Positions 21,860 through 32,696 of a stretch of 64,000 nucleotides of DNA are shown here, one piece after another. The notes below the pieces were generated by a model. That model was not told the origin of the DNA. It made no database searches and worked only from the letters and a program-made list of their open reading frames with translations. A program made the translations under genes and the position numbers. The stretch is from Pseudomonas denitrificans (nom. rej.) (lineage in GTDB: Bacteria > Pseudomonadota > Gammaproteobacteria > Pseudomonadales > Pseudomonadaceae): the NCBI RefSeq assembly GCF_008807415.1, contig NZ_CP043626.1, forward strand, positions 3,534,001-3,598,000. Direction: 5' to 3'. Every line of letters starts with the position of its first letter. The stretch's first letter is position 1.

Positions 21860-23269
21860 ATGATGCTCGATGCCCTGCGCCTGGAGGTGCCGGACATCCT
21901 CGAAGAAGACGCCGAGGCAATGAGCAACCTGGCGGTCAGGCTCCAGGAATCGCGGCAACAGCCCCTGCAGGAAGGTCTGCAGAGGGCGCTGGGCACGCTG
22001 TTCCGCCTCAACCGATGCGCGCTGACCTTACTGGAAAGACAACGCGCCCTGCAAAGCCTCAGCGAAGAATACCGGCATTACGAACGGTTGATTCGCCAGG
22101 AAAAGGTGCCGCCAGCGCTCTTCGTGCACTTCTGCAGCGAACTCGCCGCTGGCTTCAAGCGCCTGCTGCTGCAGATCCTGCACGGCCGCAAGCCGTCGCG
22201 GCCGCACATGGCCTGGTGCCTGTACATGGCCCAGCACTTCCTCGCCCAGGCCCTGCTGCGGCACTACCAGCAATACCAGCAGCCACCGGGCAGCCTGTGG
22301 CGCGACAGCCACCTGCTGTACTGGATCGGCGAGCACCAGGAGTGCCTGGACGAACCGGTGGCGGCGGCATTCGACCCGATCCCGGCCGGCACCCTGCGCG
22401 GGCTGTACCAGCAGATACTGCTACTGGCCTTGAGTAACCCTTTCCACCTGACCGAGGGCGAAGCCCCCCAGCTGTTTTCGGCCCTGGCGCCGCTGGCCGC
22501 ACTGGGCCGCCTGCTGCCCTGGGACGACGAGGAACAGGAAGGCTTCGTCGTCGACCTCGGCTCGGACGAGCCTTGCCTTGCAGTCGAACAGGCCGCTGAC
22601 GCGCCGCCCGATCAACTGCGCCGACTGGAACTGGGCGCCCTGCTGATTGCTCTGCACGACCCGGCGCCGCTACGCCGCCTGGACCAGGGCGTGCTGCTGG
22701 AGCGCGTCCGCCACCATTGGCTTGGACACCAGACGCGCCGCCATGAGCGTGCCGAACAGAAGGGTACCTGCCGGGTGGTCGTCGGCCTTCCGGCTATTCA
22801 GCAGCACCTGCTGGACAGCTCGACGAGCCCCTGCCGGGAAGCGACGCTGATGGACGCCAGCGCGGGCGGTGCCCGCATCCTCTGCGCCGGCCAGCAGGCC
22901 GGGCAGCTGCCGGTCGGCCAGTTGCTGCTGATCCCCGGCAACGGCGGCACGCCAACCCTTGCGGTAGTGCGCTGGCGGCACCTCAACAACGATGGACTGC
23001 ACCTCGGCCTGCGCTACCTGAAGGGACTGCCCCGTCCGGTCTGGCTGCGCCGCGCACCTGACGCACAGCGTCACCCCGGCGTCCTGCAGAGTACGCCGGA
23101 ACCGGGCAACGGCTGGTATCACGGGCTCTGGGTAGCCCAGGGGCAGTTCGTCGAAGGCGAGAACCTGTGGCTGCAACTGGCCAGCTTCGACAACCAGACC
23201 ATCCTGCCGCTGCCCGTCGCCAACCTCAGCACGCCATTGGTAGCTCGCCACCCGCTGCGCCTGGCCTGA
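21860..23269 (+). CDS. PilZ-like domain protein
   Basis: A 469-residue cytoplasmic protein. The N-terminal two thirds are helical, Leu/Gln-rich and without a domain I recognise. The segment around residues 330-400 (DASAGGARI, then VVRWRHLNNDGLHLGLRYL) resembles a PilZ domain. However, the c-di-GMP-binding RxxxR is not clearly present, so ligand binding is uncertain. I chose the ATG at 21860, since the longer frame to 21743 overlaps the divergent tlpA-type gene. Confidence 0.78.
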   Translation: MMLDALRLEVPDILEEDAEAMSNLAVRLQESRQQPLQEGLQRALGTLFRLNRCALTLLERQRALQSLSEEYRHYERLIRQEKVPPALFVHFCSELAAGFKRLLLQILHGRKPSRPHMAWCLYMAQHFLAQALLRHYQQYQQPPGSLWRDSHLLYWIGEHQECLDEPVAAAFDPIPAGTLRGLYQQILLLALSNPFHLTEGEAPQLFSALAPLAALGRLLPWDDEEQEGFVVDLGSDEPCLAVEQAADAPPDQLRRLELGALLIALHDPAPLRRLDQGVLLERVRHHWLGHQTRRHERAEQKGTCRVVVGLPAIQQHLLDSSTSPCREATLMDASAGGARILCAGQQAGQLPVGQLLLIPGNGGTPTLAVVRWRHLNNDGLHLGLRYLKGLPRPVWLRRAPDAQRHPGVLQSTPEPGNGWYHGLWVAQGQFVEGENLWLQLASFDNQTILPLPVANLSTPLVARHPLRLA

Positions 23270-23339
23270 TTGTCGATTTTGGGAGAGATGTCACAGGCAA
23301 GATCGGCAGTAAGCCCGGAATGCCAGGAGACCTCCTCCC

Positions 23340-23356
23340 TATAATTCGAACGTTCG
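23340..23356 (+). promoter_or_regulatory. TATAAT box with adjacent palindrome upstream of a hypothetical gene
   Basis: A perfect TATAAT (23340-23345) is followed one base later by the 10-bp palindrome CGAACGTTCG (23347-23356). The palindrome would cover the predicted start site about 100 bp before the 131-residue gene. No good -35 is visible, which suggests either an activator or a repressor site. Inference only. Confidence 0.35.
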
Positions 23357-23454
23357 TTCTGACTTCCGGGACGACTCTCGCTCGCCGACTATTCAGCGGC
23401 CTTCAGAATGCGACTGGCGCCAAGTACGCCAGCCTCCATCGACAGGACAGCCCG

Positions 23455-23850
23455 ATGCAGCCTACAGACCAGCTTGTCAGCAAGGTTCCCAGCCATATTG
23501 TCGCCAGCGCACGGCCGGCCAATGCGGCCAACGGGGGACGCCTGGCCGACTTCAATGTCGCGGTCTGGCTGCATTTGCCCGGCGTGGCGGACCTGCCGGT
23601 GACGCTGCTGCTCAGCTACCGCGATGGCGAGCGCAGCCGGGAAGTGGTGATCGACCATGGCACGATCAACAAGCAGAGCCGCATCCTGCTGTCTGGCGTG
23701 GCGCGCCTGGTGTTCTCCCAGCGGATCGAGGACGCGCAGATCAAGCTGCGCGCGGCCATCCCCCTGTCGCGGGTAATCGCCGAGGAAGTCTTCATGCAGG
23801 CGGTGGAACAGCAGGCCGGAGCAACACGTCCGGTAGCCACCAGCCTGTGA
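23455..23850 (+). CDS. Conserved hypothetical protein
   Basis: 131 residues, start ATG at 23455 with AGGACAG 4 bp upstream. No signal peptide or TM segment is seen. The body alternates hydrophobic and charged strands (FNVAVWLHLPGVADLPVTLLLSYRDG, then VARLVFSQRIEDAQIKLRA), suggesting a small beta-rich domain. I do not recognise the family. It converges with the 65-residue minus-strand gene. Confidence 0.75.
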   Translation: MQPTDQLVSKVPSHIVASARPANAANGGRLADFNVAVWLHLPGVADLPVTLLLSYRDGERSREVVIDHGTINKQSRILLSGVARLVFSQRIEDAQIKLRAAIPLSRVIAEEVFMQAVEQQAGATRPVATSL

Positions 23851-23854
23851 AGAT

Positions 23855-24052
23855 TCAGCCCAGCTGACGTACCAGCGTGTCGTCGTCCGACGACTCGGCT
23901 GCAGCGGGTTCGGCGGCCTCTTGCGAGACGGACGGCAGGAGCGATTCGGGCCAGCTGCTGAACTGCAGACCAGTGATTCTATTCAACCGCTCCAGGGCGC
24001 TCGTCAGATCGCGCTGATGCAGGTGCACTACGTTGTTCTGGTCTTTTTTCAT
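23855..24052 (-). CDS. Small hypothetical protein
   Basis: 65 residues from the ATG at 24052: MKKDQNNVVHLHQRDLTSALE, a predicted helix, then an Ala/Ser/Asp-rich tail. No domain was recognised. The convergent placement and conserved-looking N-terminus support a real gene, and translation is uncertain. The region between it and the yihY-type stop (24053-24209) shows no gene. Confidence 0.6.
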   Translation of the reverse strand: MKKDQNNVVHLHQRDLTSALERLNRITGLQFSSWPESLLPSVSQEAAEPAAAESSDDDTLVRQLG

Positions 24053-24209
24053 GGATTCGCTGGCCTTGGAGGAACTTCTGAAGGACTCCTGTGTCCTGAA
24101 TCCTCCATAGCCAGAACTGTGCCAATTCTGAAATAGCCAGAAATGGCGCATTTCTGAAGTGGTACAAAGCTGTCAAAGCATCAGATTCGCCGCAAACTGA
24201 CGTTTTGCG

Positions 24210-25439
24210 TCACTCGGAATGTGACGGCTTCAACCATTTCGCCAGACTGTCACCGAAAAGCGCCTGACGATCCGCCTGGTAGCGCGCCAGCGTTTCCCGT
24301 AATTCCGGGTACCAGGGCTCATCCAGCTCCGCCGGCAGCGCCTCCAGGCAAGGCAGCGGCCAGGGGCTGCGGTTGAGCAGGTGATGCAGGCTGTAGCTGC
24401 CCAGGTCGCGGCACAGCACCCAGGCCGCGGTGGTCGAACCGGCACGGCAGACCAGTTGCTCGCCCTCGAGGAAATCCAGCACTTCTTCCCACTCGTCTTC
24501 GGGCAGCAGCCAACCGGCGCGGTGCAGATGCACCAAGCGCGTCGGCAGGCCGTGGCGCTGACGGTCGAAGAACACCCGCAGCACGCCAAGGATCACCAGC
24601 AGGCGCGGCAGGGCGCGGCGGCGCCAGAGCCGGGTCGAGGACAGGTTGCAGACGAGCTCGGCACCAAACAGCACGATCAGCCACGACAGGTAGACCCAGA
24701 GCAGGAACAGCGGCACGGTGGCGAAGGCGCCGTAGATCAGTTTGTAACCAGGGAAGAAGCTCACATAGAAGCCGAACAGCGACTTGGCCGCCTCGAACAG
24801 GATCGAGGTGAAGACACCACCCGCCAACGCGTGCAGGAACGGCACCCGCGCGTTGGGCACCGCCGCGTAGATCAGGGTGAAAGCTGCCACGCTGGCCAGC
24901 AGCGGCATGAACTTCAGCAACATTGCCGCCCCCGGCAACGCATGGGGGCCTGAGAGCAACGACAGCGACGTAATGTAGGTGGACACGGCGAAGCCGGTGC
25001 CCAGCAGCAGCGGACCCAGGCTGAGGATCGCCCAGTACAGCAGGAAGCGAGTCACGCCCCGGCGCGGCTGACGCACGCGCCAGATGGCATTGAAGGCCTT
25101 CTCGATGGTCACCAGCATGGTGAAGGCCGTGACCGCCAGGAAAGCCACGCCCAGCCACGTCAGGTGCCGCGCCTGCACGGTGAAATTGCGCAGGTAGGCC
25201 TCGACCGCCTCGCCGGTGGACGGCACGAAGTTGCGGAACACGAACAGCTGGATGCGCTCCCCCATGCCCTCGAAGGCCGGAACGGCCGAGAGCATGGCGA
25301 AGGTCACGGTCATCATCGGGACGACCGCGAACAGCGTGGTGTAAGTCAGGGCCGCGGCGCTGTTGGGCGCCTTGTCGGCCAGGAAGCGCTGGACCAGATA
25401 GCGGCCGAATTCGACCAGGCCCTGCAAGCGTTCGTGCAT
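24210..25439 (-). CDS. YihY/RNase BN-like inner-membrane protein
   Basis: A 409-residue polytopic protein of the YihY/virulence-factor BrkB family. It has about six TM segments between residues 30 and 270, starting with [23 protein letters not shown] cytoplasmic winged-helix-like C-terminus (about residues 290-409) follows. The old name ribonuclease BN is considered a misassignment, and its role is unknown. I chose the ATG at 25439 because AAGGACA precedes it. Confidence 0.9.
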   Translation of the reverse strand: MHERLQGLVEFGRYLVQRFLADKAPNSAAALTYTTLFAVVPMMTVTFAMLSAVPAFEGMGERIQLFVFRNFVPSTGEAVEAYLRNFTVQARHLTWLGVAFLAVTAFTMLVTIEKAFNAIWRVRQPRRGVTRFLLYWAILSLGPLLLGTGFAVSTYITSLSLLSGPHALPGAAMLLKFMPLLASVAAFTLIYAAVPNARVPFLHALAGGVFTSILFEAAKSLFGFYVSFFPGYKLIYGAFATVPLFLLWVYLSWLIVLFGAELVCNLSSTRLWRRRALPRLLVILGVLRVFFDRQRHGLPTRLVHLHRAGWLLPEDEWEEVLDFLEGEQLVCRAGSTTAAWVLCRDLGSYSLHHLLNRSPWPLPCLEALPAELDEPWYPELRETLARYQADRQALFGDSLAKWLKPSHSE

Positions 25440-25564
25440 GAAGTGTCCTTTGGCTGCACTGAAAAAACCGTCCTCGTAGATCGCGGCGAACGACAGCGGT
25501 TCAGTCCAGTCCGAGGAGGCGGTTAGAATAGCCGCCACTTCATCGGCCTTGCGAGTCCCGGCAC

Positions 25565-26511
<947 letters not shown>

Positions 26512-26961
26512 ATGGCCCGCAAGAACAAACCGCTGCCGCCCATGGAATGGCTAAAACCCCGGCTGGCCGCCAGCCGCGCGGTCGCCCTCGGCAGCTTCAT
26601 CGGGCTGATCCTGCTCATCGTCATCTGGGACGTGCTGTTTGCCGACGCCCACGGTGGCGCGCACTGGGTGCCGTGGGCCTTCCTCGGCTTCAAGCTGCTA
26701 CCGCTGCTGGTGGTGGCGCCGGGAATCCTGATCGGCAGCGCGCGTGGCCACGCCTGGGCGTGCTACGTGATCAACCTGTACTTCATCCTCGGCGTGCTCA
26801 ACGCCTTCGATCCCAACCACGCCATCTTCGGCTGGGCGGAGATCATCCTCAGCGTGTCGCTGTTCTGTTCGGCGCTGATGTACACGCGCTGGCGCTTCCA
26901 GTACGACCGCAAACTGGCGGGCGAAGGCCAGGAGCCACAACAGGAAGCGACGAGCGCCTGA
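26512..26961 (+). CDS. DUF2069 membrane protein
   Basis: 149 residues with four predicted TM segments (near 24-42, 53-72, 78-97 and 103-123) and a hydrophilic, Gln-rich tail. It matches the DUF2069 family, of unknown role, which is often encoded beside wrbA in Pseudomonas. It starts directly after the wrbA stop, so it is part of the same operon. Confidence 0.87.
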   Translation: MARKNKPLPPMEWLKPRLAASRAVALGSFIGLILLIVIWDVLFADAHGGAHWVPWAFLGFKLLPLLVVAPGILIGSARGHAWACYVINLYFILGVLNAFDPNHAIFGWAEIILSVSLFCSALMYTRWRFQYDRKLAGEGQEPQQEATSA

Positions 26962-26991
26962 TCGGAAACCGCAAATCGGGGAAACCGGGGC

Positions 26992-27696
26992 TTACCAGCC
27001 CATGGTTTCCTTGAGGAAGGGAATGGTCAGCTTGCGCTGGGCCTGCAGCGAGGCCTTGTCCAGTTCGTCCAGCAGGTCGAAGAGGAACTGCATGCTGCGC
27101 GCGCCGCGGGTGAGGATGAAGCGTCCCACTTCGTCGGTCAGGTGCAGGCCCCGGCGCGAAGCGCGCAGCTGAAGGGCGCGCAGCTTCTCGTCGTCGGTCA
27201 GCGGGTGCAGTTGGAAGATCAGCGAGAGGGTCAGGCGGGATTTCAGGTCCGGCAGCTTCACCCCCAGCTCGCGCGGCGATACCGAGGCCGACAGCAGCAG
27301 CTTGCGACCGGAATCGCGCAGGCGGTTGAACAGGTGGAACAGCGCCTCTTCCCACTCACGCTTGCCGGCCAGGGCGTCAAGATCGTCCAGGCACACCAGC
27401 TCGCGCTGCTCCAGGTTGTCGAAGATTTCCGGACCGTAGGCCACGAGGTCTGCCATCGGCAGGTAGACCGACGGCTCCCCGAGCTGCTCGGAGCGAATGC
27501 AAGCAGCCTGCAGCAGGTGGCTGCGGCCCACGCCCTCGGCGCCCCAGAGATAGATCAGGCTTTCCGTCCACCCCGCCTCGGGCTCGCACAGACGCTCGAC
27601 ATAGCCGAGCGCCGCGGCGTTGGCACCGGGGTAGTAGTTGGCGAACGTTGCGTCATCGCGCAGACGTACGCTGAGTGGGAGCTGCATAGGAGTCAT
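26992..27696 (-). CDS. hda: DnaA regulatory inactivator Hda
   Basis: A 234-residue DnaA-related AAA+ protein that, with the beta clamp, stimulates ATP hydrolysis by DnaA to prevent re-initiation. The N-terminal MQLPLSVRL is the clamp-binding motif region, GAEGVGRSHLL is the Walker A-like loop and LVCLDDLDAL the Walker B. The start at 27696 gives MTPMQLPL, and the ATG at 27687 is an alternative. Confidence 0.95.
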   Translation of the reverse strand: MTPMQLPLSVRLRDDATFANYYPGANAAALGYVERLCEPEAGWTESLIYLWGAEGVGRSHLLQAACIRSEQLGEPSVYLPMADLVAYGPEIFDNLEQRELVCLDDLDALAGKREWEEALFHLFNRLRDSGRKLLLSASVSPRELGVKLPDLKSRLTLSLIFQLHPLTDDEKLRALQLRASRRGLHLTDEVGRFILTRGARSMQFLFDLLDELDKASLQAQRKLTIPFLKETMGW

Positions 27697-27841
27697 GCCG
27701 GGCCGGGCGTTTCTTCAATCGCTTGGGGTGGGCCTTGGTGACTGAAAGTTTATCCAAATCAGAAGGATAACGCAGCTACCACGTGCGACTCAGAGCCATC
27801 GGCGCCGGGAAGCGGGACTTTGCCCGCTTCCGGAGCGCTCG

Positions 27842-28882
27842 TCACCAGTGGAAGCGCAGGGTGTTCTGGGCCGGAACGGCTGCGTTCGGTACCGGCTGGC
27901 CATTGGCGTCGACCGCCGGTTGCGCCGGCTCGGCCGGGGCTTCCTGCAGGCGGGCCAGCGCCAGTTGCGCACGCAGTTGCTCGGTGCTGGCAGTCACGCG
28001 GTAGACGAGCTTGTTACCCTGGACTTCCACCAGCTTGGCGCCCATCGGCTCCAGCAGGCGCGAGACTTCGGCGTAACGGGCCAGGTCGGCGCCCTCGATC
28101 TGCAGGACCTGGGCCGAAGCCGAGCCTGCCGAACCGACGAAACGCTGCGACAGACGCTGCGACACACCGAGCATCACCGCATCGGCCAGCGCGTCCGGGG
28201 TATCGCCCTGGGCCTGGCCCTGCTCACGACTGTCGCCCATCCACACGCGCCAGGTGGCGGTCCACTTGCCGTCGGCTTCCTTGGCGTCCACCGCCAGCAG
28301 GGCATCGGCGCCGTAGCGCTCGGAGGCGGCCTGCAGCGCGTCCGGCTGGGCGGCGTTGAGGTTTTCGGGGGTGCCGACCTGCTGCTCGCCGAGGTCGGCC
28401 ATCGGCAGGCGCAGCGGCAGTCCGCGGCGCTGGGCCGCACGGTTCAGCGGGGCGGAGGCTTCCTGGCTGTCGCCCACCAGGCTGCTGCCGTTGGCGCTTT
28501 CGTTCAGCCACCAGGCCAGCACGCTCGGGCGGCTGGCACCCCACACCGGCAGTCCGGCCTGGCGCAAGGCGTTGTCGGTGGCGGTCGGGTCGAAGTCCAC
28601 CACCAGCGCCATGGGCGGGCCGTTCTCGAAGCCGTACTGGCTGATCAGTTGCTGCGGGTCCTTGAAGTAGCCGGCCAGCGCCGGGCTCTGTGCGGCGCTG
28701 GCGTTGCCGGTCAGGCGCAGCACCAGGGTCTGCAGGGCACGGGTCAGGCCGGCATTGCGCTCGTCCGGCTGCTGGGAAGCGACCGGTTCGTGCACCTGGT
28801 ACAGGTTGCCCAGCGTTTCAGCGAAGGACGGCAGGCTGAACAGCGACAGGCAGAGGATCAACAGGCGGGCGGTCAGGCGCAT
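27842..28882 (-). CDS. DUF2066-type exported protein
   Basis: A 346-residue protein with a signal peptide ([21 protein letters not shown]). The mature part matches the DUF2066 family of unknown function ([30 protein letters not shown]). It lies upstream of hda on the same strand, separated by 145 bp, and is divergent from purM. I chose the ATG at 28882 because it starts the signal peptide. Confidence 0.85.
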   Translation of the reverse strand: MRLTARLLILCLSLFSLPSFAETLGNLYQVHEPVASQQPDERNAGLTRALQTLVLRLTGNASAAQSPALAGYFKDPQQLISQYGFENGPPMALVVDFDPTATDNALRQAGLPVWGASRPSVLAWWLNESANGSSLVGDSQEASAPLNRAAQRRGLPLRLPMADLGEQQVGTPENLNAAQPDALQAASERYGADALLAVDAKEADGKWTATWRVWMGDSREQGQAQGDTPDALADAVMLGVSQRLSQRFVGSAGSASAQVLQIEGADLARYAEVSRLLEPMGAKLVEVQGNKLVYRVTASTEQLRAQLALARLQEAPAEPAQPAVDANGQPVPNAAVPAQNTLRFHW

Positions 28883-29094
28883 GGCGGGCTCTCGCGGCAA
28901 AAACGAAGATGCCAGCGTGCAACGAGCTGGCAAGGAAGGCCTATACCTTAAACAGCCGTCCGGCCAGCGGCAACAGCGCGAGATGGCCGCTGCCGGGCAA
29001 GCCTGATAAAATCCCGCGCCTCCCGCGCAGGCCGGGAAGCGCGAACGGCGCACCCGGCGGCAAGACGAATCATCCCTTCTATAGGCCTGGATTT

Positions 29095-30156
29095 ATGAGC
29101 AACAAGCAACCCTCGTTGAGCTACAAGGACGCCGGTGTGGACATCGACGCCGGCGAAGCCCTGGTCGAACGCATCAAAGGCGTCGCCAAGCGCACCGCGC
29201 GTCCGGAAGTCATGGGCGGCCTGGGTGGCTTTGGCGCTCTTTGCGAAATCCCGGCCGGTTACAAGCAGCCCGTACTGGTCTCCGGTACCGACGGCGTCGG
29301 CACCAAGCTGCGCCTGGCGCTGAACCTGAACAAGCACGACAGCATCGGCCAGGACCTGGTCGCCATGTGCGTGAACGACCTGGTCGTGTGCGGCGCCGAG
29401 CCGCTGTTCTTCCTCGACTACTACGCCACCGGCAAGCTCAATGTCGACGTGGCCGCCACCGTGGTCACCGGCATCGGTGCCGGCTGCGAGCTGGCTGGCT
29501 GCTCCCTGGTCGGTGGTGAAACCGCCGAGATGCCGGGCATGTACGAAGGCGAAGACTACGACCTGGCCGGCTTCTGCGTCGGCGTGGTGGAAAAGTCCGA
29601 GATCATCGACGGCTCGAAAGTGGTCGCCGGCGACGCCCTGATCGCCCTGCCCTCCTCCGGCCCGCACTCCAACGGCTACTCGCTGATCCGCAAGATCATC
29701 GAAGTCTCCGGTGCCGACATCGAATCCACCCAGCTGAACGGCCAGCCCCTGGCCGATCTGCTGATGGCCCCGACCCGCATCTACGTGAAGCCGCTGCTGC
29801 AGCTGATCAAGCAGACCGGCGCGATCAAGGCCATGGCCCACATCACCGGCGGCGGCCTGCTGGACAACATCCCGCGCGTTCTGCCGGACAACGCCCAGGC
29901 CGTGGTTGACGTAGCCAGCTGGCAGCGCCCGGCGGTCTTCGACTGGCTGCAGGAAAAAGGCAACGTCGACGAGACCGAAATGCACCGCGTGCTGAACTGC
30001 GGCGTTGGCATGGTCATCTGCGTTGCACAGGATCAGGTCGAGGCTTCCCTGAAGGCCCTGCGTGATGCCGGCGAGCAGCCGTGGGTCATCGGCCGCATCG
30101 ACGCTTGCGCCGCCGACGCCGAGCGCGTGGTCCTGAACAACCTGAAAGGCCACTGA
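29095..30156 (+). CDS. purM: Phosphoribosylformylglycinamidine cyclo-ligase
   Basis: PurM (AIR synthase) closes the imidazole ring in de novo purine synthesis. 353 residues equals the usual length. It starts [28 protein letters not shown] and has the ATP-binding [14 protein letters not shown] and [11 protein letters not shown] loops. The start at 29095 fits the family. Its TGA overlaps the purN ATG by one base. Confidence 0.98.
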   Translation: MSNKQPSLSYKDAGVDIDAGEALVERIKGVAKRTARPEVMGGLGGFGALCEIPAGYKQPVLVSGTDGVGTKLRLALNLNKHDSIGQDLVAMCVNDLVVCGAEPLFFLDYYATGKLNVDVAATVVTGIGAGCELAGCSLVGGETAEMPGMYEGEDYDLAGFCVGVVEKSEIIDGSKVVAGDALIALPSSGPHSNGYSLIRKIIEVSGADIESTQLNGQPLADLLMAPTRIYVKPLLQLIKQTGAIKAMAHITGGGLLDNIPRVLPDNAQAVVDVASWQRPAVFDWLQEKGNVDETEMHRVLNCGVGMVICVAQDQVEASLKALRDAGEQPWVIGRIDACAADAERVVLNNLKGH

Positions 30157-30806
30157 TGTCCACACCTTGCAATGTCGTGGTGCTGATTTCCGGCTCCGGC
30201 AGCAACCTGCAAGCCCTGATCGACAGTCTCGCCGGCGCTGACACGCCGGCGGTGATCCGCGCGGTGATCTCCAACCGCGCGGACGCCTATGGCCTGGAGC
30301 GTGCGCGAAAGGCCAACATCGAGACTCGCTTCCTCGACCACAAGTCCTACGCCGACCGCGAAAGCTTCGACGCCGCGCTGATCCAGGCCATCGACGGCTT
30401 CGACGCCGATCTGGTGCTGCTCGCCGGCTTCATGCGCATCTTGAGCGCGGACTTCGTGCGTCACTACCAGGGTCGCCTGCTGAACATCCATCCGTCCCTG
30501 CTGCCCAAGTACAAGGGCCTGCACACCCACCAGCGTGCGCTGGAGGCTGGCGACGCCGAGCACGGCTGCAGCGTGCACTTCGTCACCGAGGAACTTGATG
30601 GCGGTCCGCTGGTCGTACAGGCGGCAATCCCGGTAGAGTCTGACGACACGCCGGAAACGCTGGCACAGCGCGTTCACGTGCAGGAACATGTGATCTATCC
30701 GCTGGCCATGCGCTGGTTCGCCGAAGGCCGAGTCAGGCTGGGTGAACATGGCGCCACGCTGGATGGGGAGCTTCTGCCCGCATCCGGCTATTCGTACCGA
30801 ACCTAG
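30156..30806 (+). CDS. purN: Phosphoribosylglycinamide formyltransferase
   Basis: PurN transfers the formyl group from 10-formyl-THF to GAR. The 216-residue protein has the LISGSGSNLQAL phosphate loop, the catalytic region NIHPSLLPKYKGLHTH and the Asp in EELDGGPLVVQ. It is coupled to purM by a TGATG junction. The DUF3108 gene begins 10 bp downstream. Confidence 0.97.
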   Translation: MSTPCNVVVLISGSGSNLQALIDSLAGADTPAVIRAVISNRADAYGLERARKANIETRFLDHKSYADRESFDAALIQAIDGFDADLVLLAGFMRILSADFVRHYQGRLLNIHPSLLPKYKGLHTHQRALEAGDAEHGCSVHFVTEELDGGPLVVQAAIPVESDDTPETLAQRVHVQEHVIYPLAMRWFAEGRVRLGEHGATLDGELLPASGYSYRT

Positions 30807-30816
30807 GAGATTCGTG

Positions 30817-31532
30817 ATGCGTAGAGCCCTGCTGTTCCTGATGGCTGTACTGACCCTGCCGGCCCAGGCTTTCGAGCTGAAGCCGTTCGAGGCCAGCTAC
30901 ACCGCCGACTGGAAACAGATGCCGATCAGCGGGACCGCTTCCCGCAGCCTCAAGCAAGGCGACGGCGGCCGCTGGGAACTGGACTTCAAGGCGTCCATGC
31001 TGCTCGCCAGCCTCACCGAGACCAGCACGTTCAAGGTCGAGAACGACACCTACCTGCCGCTGACCTACCGCTGGGCCGCGAAGGCCTGGGCAAGAACAAG
31101 CAGACCGAGCTCGATTTCGACTGGGCCGAGAAGCAGGTGCTGGGCAGCGACCGTGGCGACCAGGTGCGCCAGCCGCTGAACAAGGGCCAGCTGGACAAGT
31201 CCACCTACCAGCTCGCGCTGCAGCATGACGTGGCTGTCGGCAAGAAGGCCATGAGCTACCAGGTGATCGAGGGTACCGATACCGATACCTACGACTTCCG
31301 CGTGCTCGGCGAAGAAAAGGTCCGCACCCAGGCCGGCCTGATCACCGCGATCAAGGTGGAGCGCGTGCGCGACCCCACCAAGAGCAACCGCAAGACCATC
31401 CTCTGGTTCGCCAAGGATTGGGACTTCCTCCTCGTGCGCCTGTACCAGCAGGAGTCCGACGGCAAGGAATACCAGATCATGCTCAAGGAAGGCACCGTGG
31501 GCGGCAAGGCCGTCCAGGGCGAGAAAGGCTGA
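30817..31532 (+). pseudogene. DUF3108 exported protein, frameshifted as sequenced
   Basis: The start ATG at 30817 (AGGAG 7 bp upstream) gives a signal peptide (MRRALLFLMAVLTLPAQA) and the first part of a DUF3108 beta-barrel-like periplasmic protein up to LPLTYRW near 31074. The other half (REGLGKNKQTELDFDW through IMLKEGTVGG) lies in the -1 frame and ends at 31532. One missing base in CGCTGGGCCGCG, for example a fourth G, would restore about 239 residues. An indel error is as likely as a true mutation. It follows purN directly. Confidence 0.85.
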
Positions 31533-31549
31533 TCCTTCAGCGCAAAAGA

Positions 31550-31578
31550 AAAAGCCGGGCAGATGCCCGGCTTTTTTG
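31550..31578. terminator. Bidirectional terminator after the DUF3108 gene
   Basis: AAAAAGCCGGGC and GCCCGGCTTTTTT form a strong stem with a four-base loop. It sits between convergent genes and has A/T tracts on both sides. Confidence 0.9.
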
Positions 31579-31602
31579 TGCCGCGAAACTCAGGTCGGCG
31601 AA

Positions 31603-32541
31603 TCAGCCCTCGTTTGACGGCTTGCGCTTGAAGCGGCGGGCGATCCAGCCGATGGCCAGGGCCGGAACGATCCACAACTTCTTCAGCAGGACCAGCAGGG
31701 TGGCGAACAGGCCGACCTTGGCGGCGACCTTGCCGGCAATCAGCGCGCCCAGGCCATAGGCAGCAACCTTGTCGACGCTGGGGTTGAAGTCGACATAGCG
31801 GCTGCCCGGGTTGAACTCGGTCATCGCCAGCACCTTGCTGACGTTCTTCTCGATTTCCGGCAGCTGCTCCATGCCCGCGACGAAGTTCAGCACCAGCACG
31901 CCTTTGCGGCCCAGTGCACGGATGTTGTAGTTCAGCGTGTGTTCCTTGGCGTCGCCGAACTGCAGCTCCTTGGCCCAGTACAGCTTCTTCTCCGCGGCGT
32001 CATAGCGCGGCGGCGCGGCCCAGCCGATCAGCTGGATGGCCTCGAAGCCCTGCTGCTCGCGCTGCGGGTTGGCTTCCTTGAGGTCGTCCTGCATGTCCTT
32101 GAGCATCTCGGCGTAGTCGATCTTCGCCGCATCCTCGTCGGAAACGTAGCCGCTCTCCTCGTACTGCACGGTCACCGCCCAGGACTCGGCGTCGAAGGGC
32201 GACACGCCGGCCGGCATCAGCATGCCCAGCGGCGGCTCGTCGTTGGGCGGGTTGCCCCAGGCCTCGAGGACGCGCTCGGCATCCTTGCCGTCGAGGAAGA
32301 CGAAATTGTCCGGCAGGTCGAAGGTCGCGAGGTTATCGCCGACCACCACCTTGCCCTTCTGGAAATGCAGGCTGGCGACGAAGGTCTCGGGCGACATCTC
32401 CTCGTCCGACTCGGCGGCGGGAGCGGGAGCAGCGGCAGCCGCGGGGGCTTCGCTCTGGTTGGAAGTGGCGGGAGCGGCGAACGCCGGGGCGGCGACAGCC
32501 TGTGCGAGCAAGGCAGCCAGGAAGAGGGCTTTGCCATCCAT
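31603..32541 (-). CDS. DUF2167 membrane-anchored protein
   Basis: 312 residues. A signal-like N-terminus (MDGKALFLAALLAQAVAAPAFA) is followed by an Ala/Pro-rich linker and the DUF2167 body (LHFQKGKVVVGDNLATFDLPDNF). A C-terminal hydrophobic segment (about residues 270-300) precedes the basic ARRFKRKPSNEG. The function is unknown. I chose the ATG at 32541 because AGGAG lies 9 bp upstream. Confidence 0.85.
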   Translation of the reverse strand: MDGKALFLAALLAQAVAAPAFAAPATSNQSEAPAAAAAPAPAAESDEEMSPETFVASLHFQKGKVVVGDNLATFDLPDNFVFLDGKDAERVLEAWGNPPNDEPPLGMLMPAGVSPFDAESWAVTVQYEESGYVSDEDAAKIDYAEMLKDMQDDLKEANPQREQQGFEAIQLIGWAAPPRYDAAEKKLYWAKELQFGDAKEHTLNYNIRALGRKGVLVLNFVAGMEQLPEIEKNVSKVLAMTEFNPGSRYVDFNPSVDKVAAYGLGALIAGKVAAKVGLFATLLVLLKKLWIVPALAIGWIARRFKRKPSNEG

Positions 32542-32665
32542 AGGGTGAATCTCCTGAATCGTATCCATGACATCGACGGCCAAATGCAGTGCCGCCGGGC
32601 CCGAATTGTCGCACTCCAGCGTCGAACCTGTAACAGGAAATTTCACTTCCGCCGCTCTGGCGCAA

Positions 32666-32691
32666 GGAAAAGCCGGGCATGGGCCCGGGCT
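32666..32691 (-). terminator. Terminator after the glutathione peroxidase gene
   Basis: On the minus strand, AGCCCGGGC and GCCCGGCT form a stem with one bulge, then TTTTCC. It lies 5 bp after the GPx stop and upstream of the DUF2167 gene. Confidence 0.6.
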
Positions 32692-32696
32692 ACACC

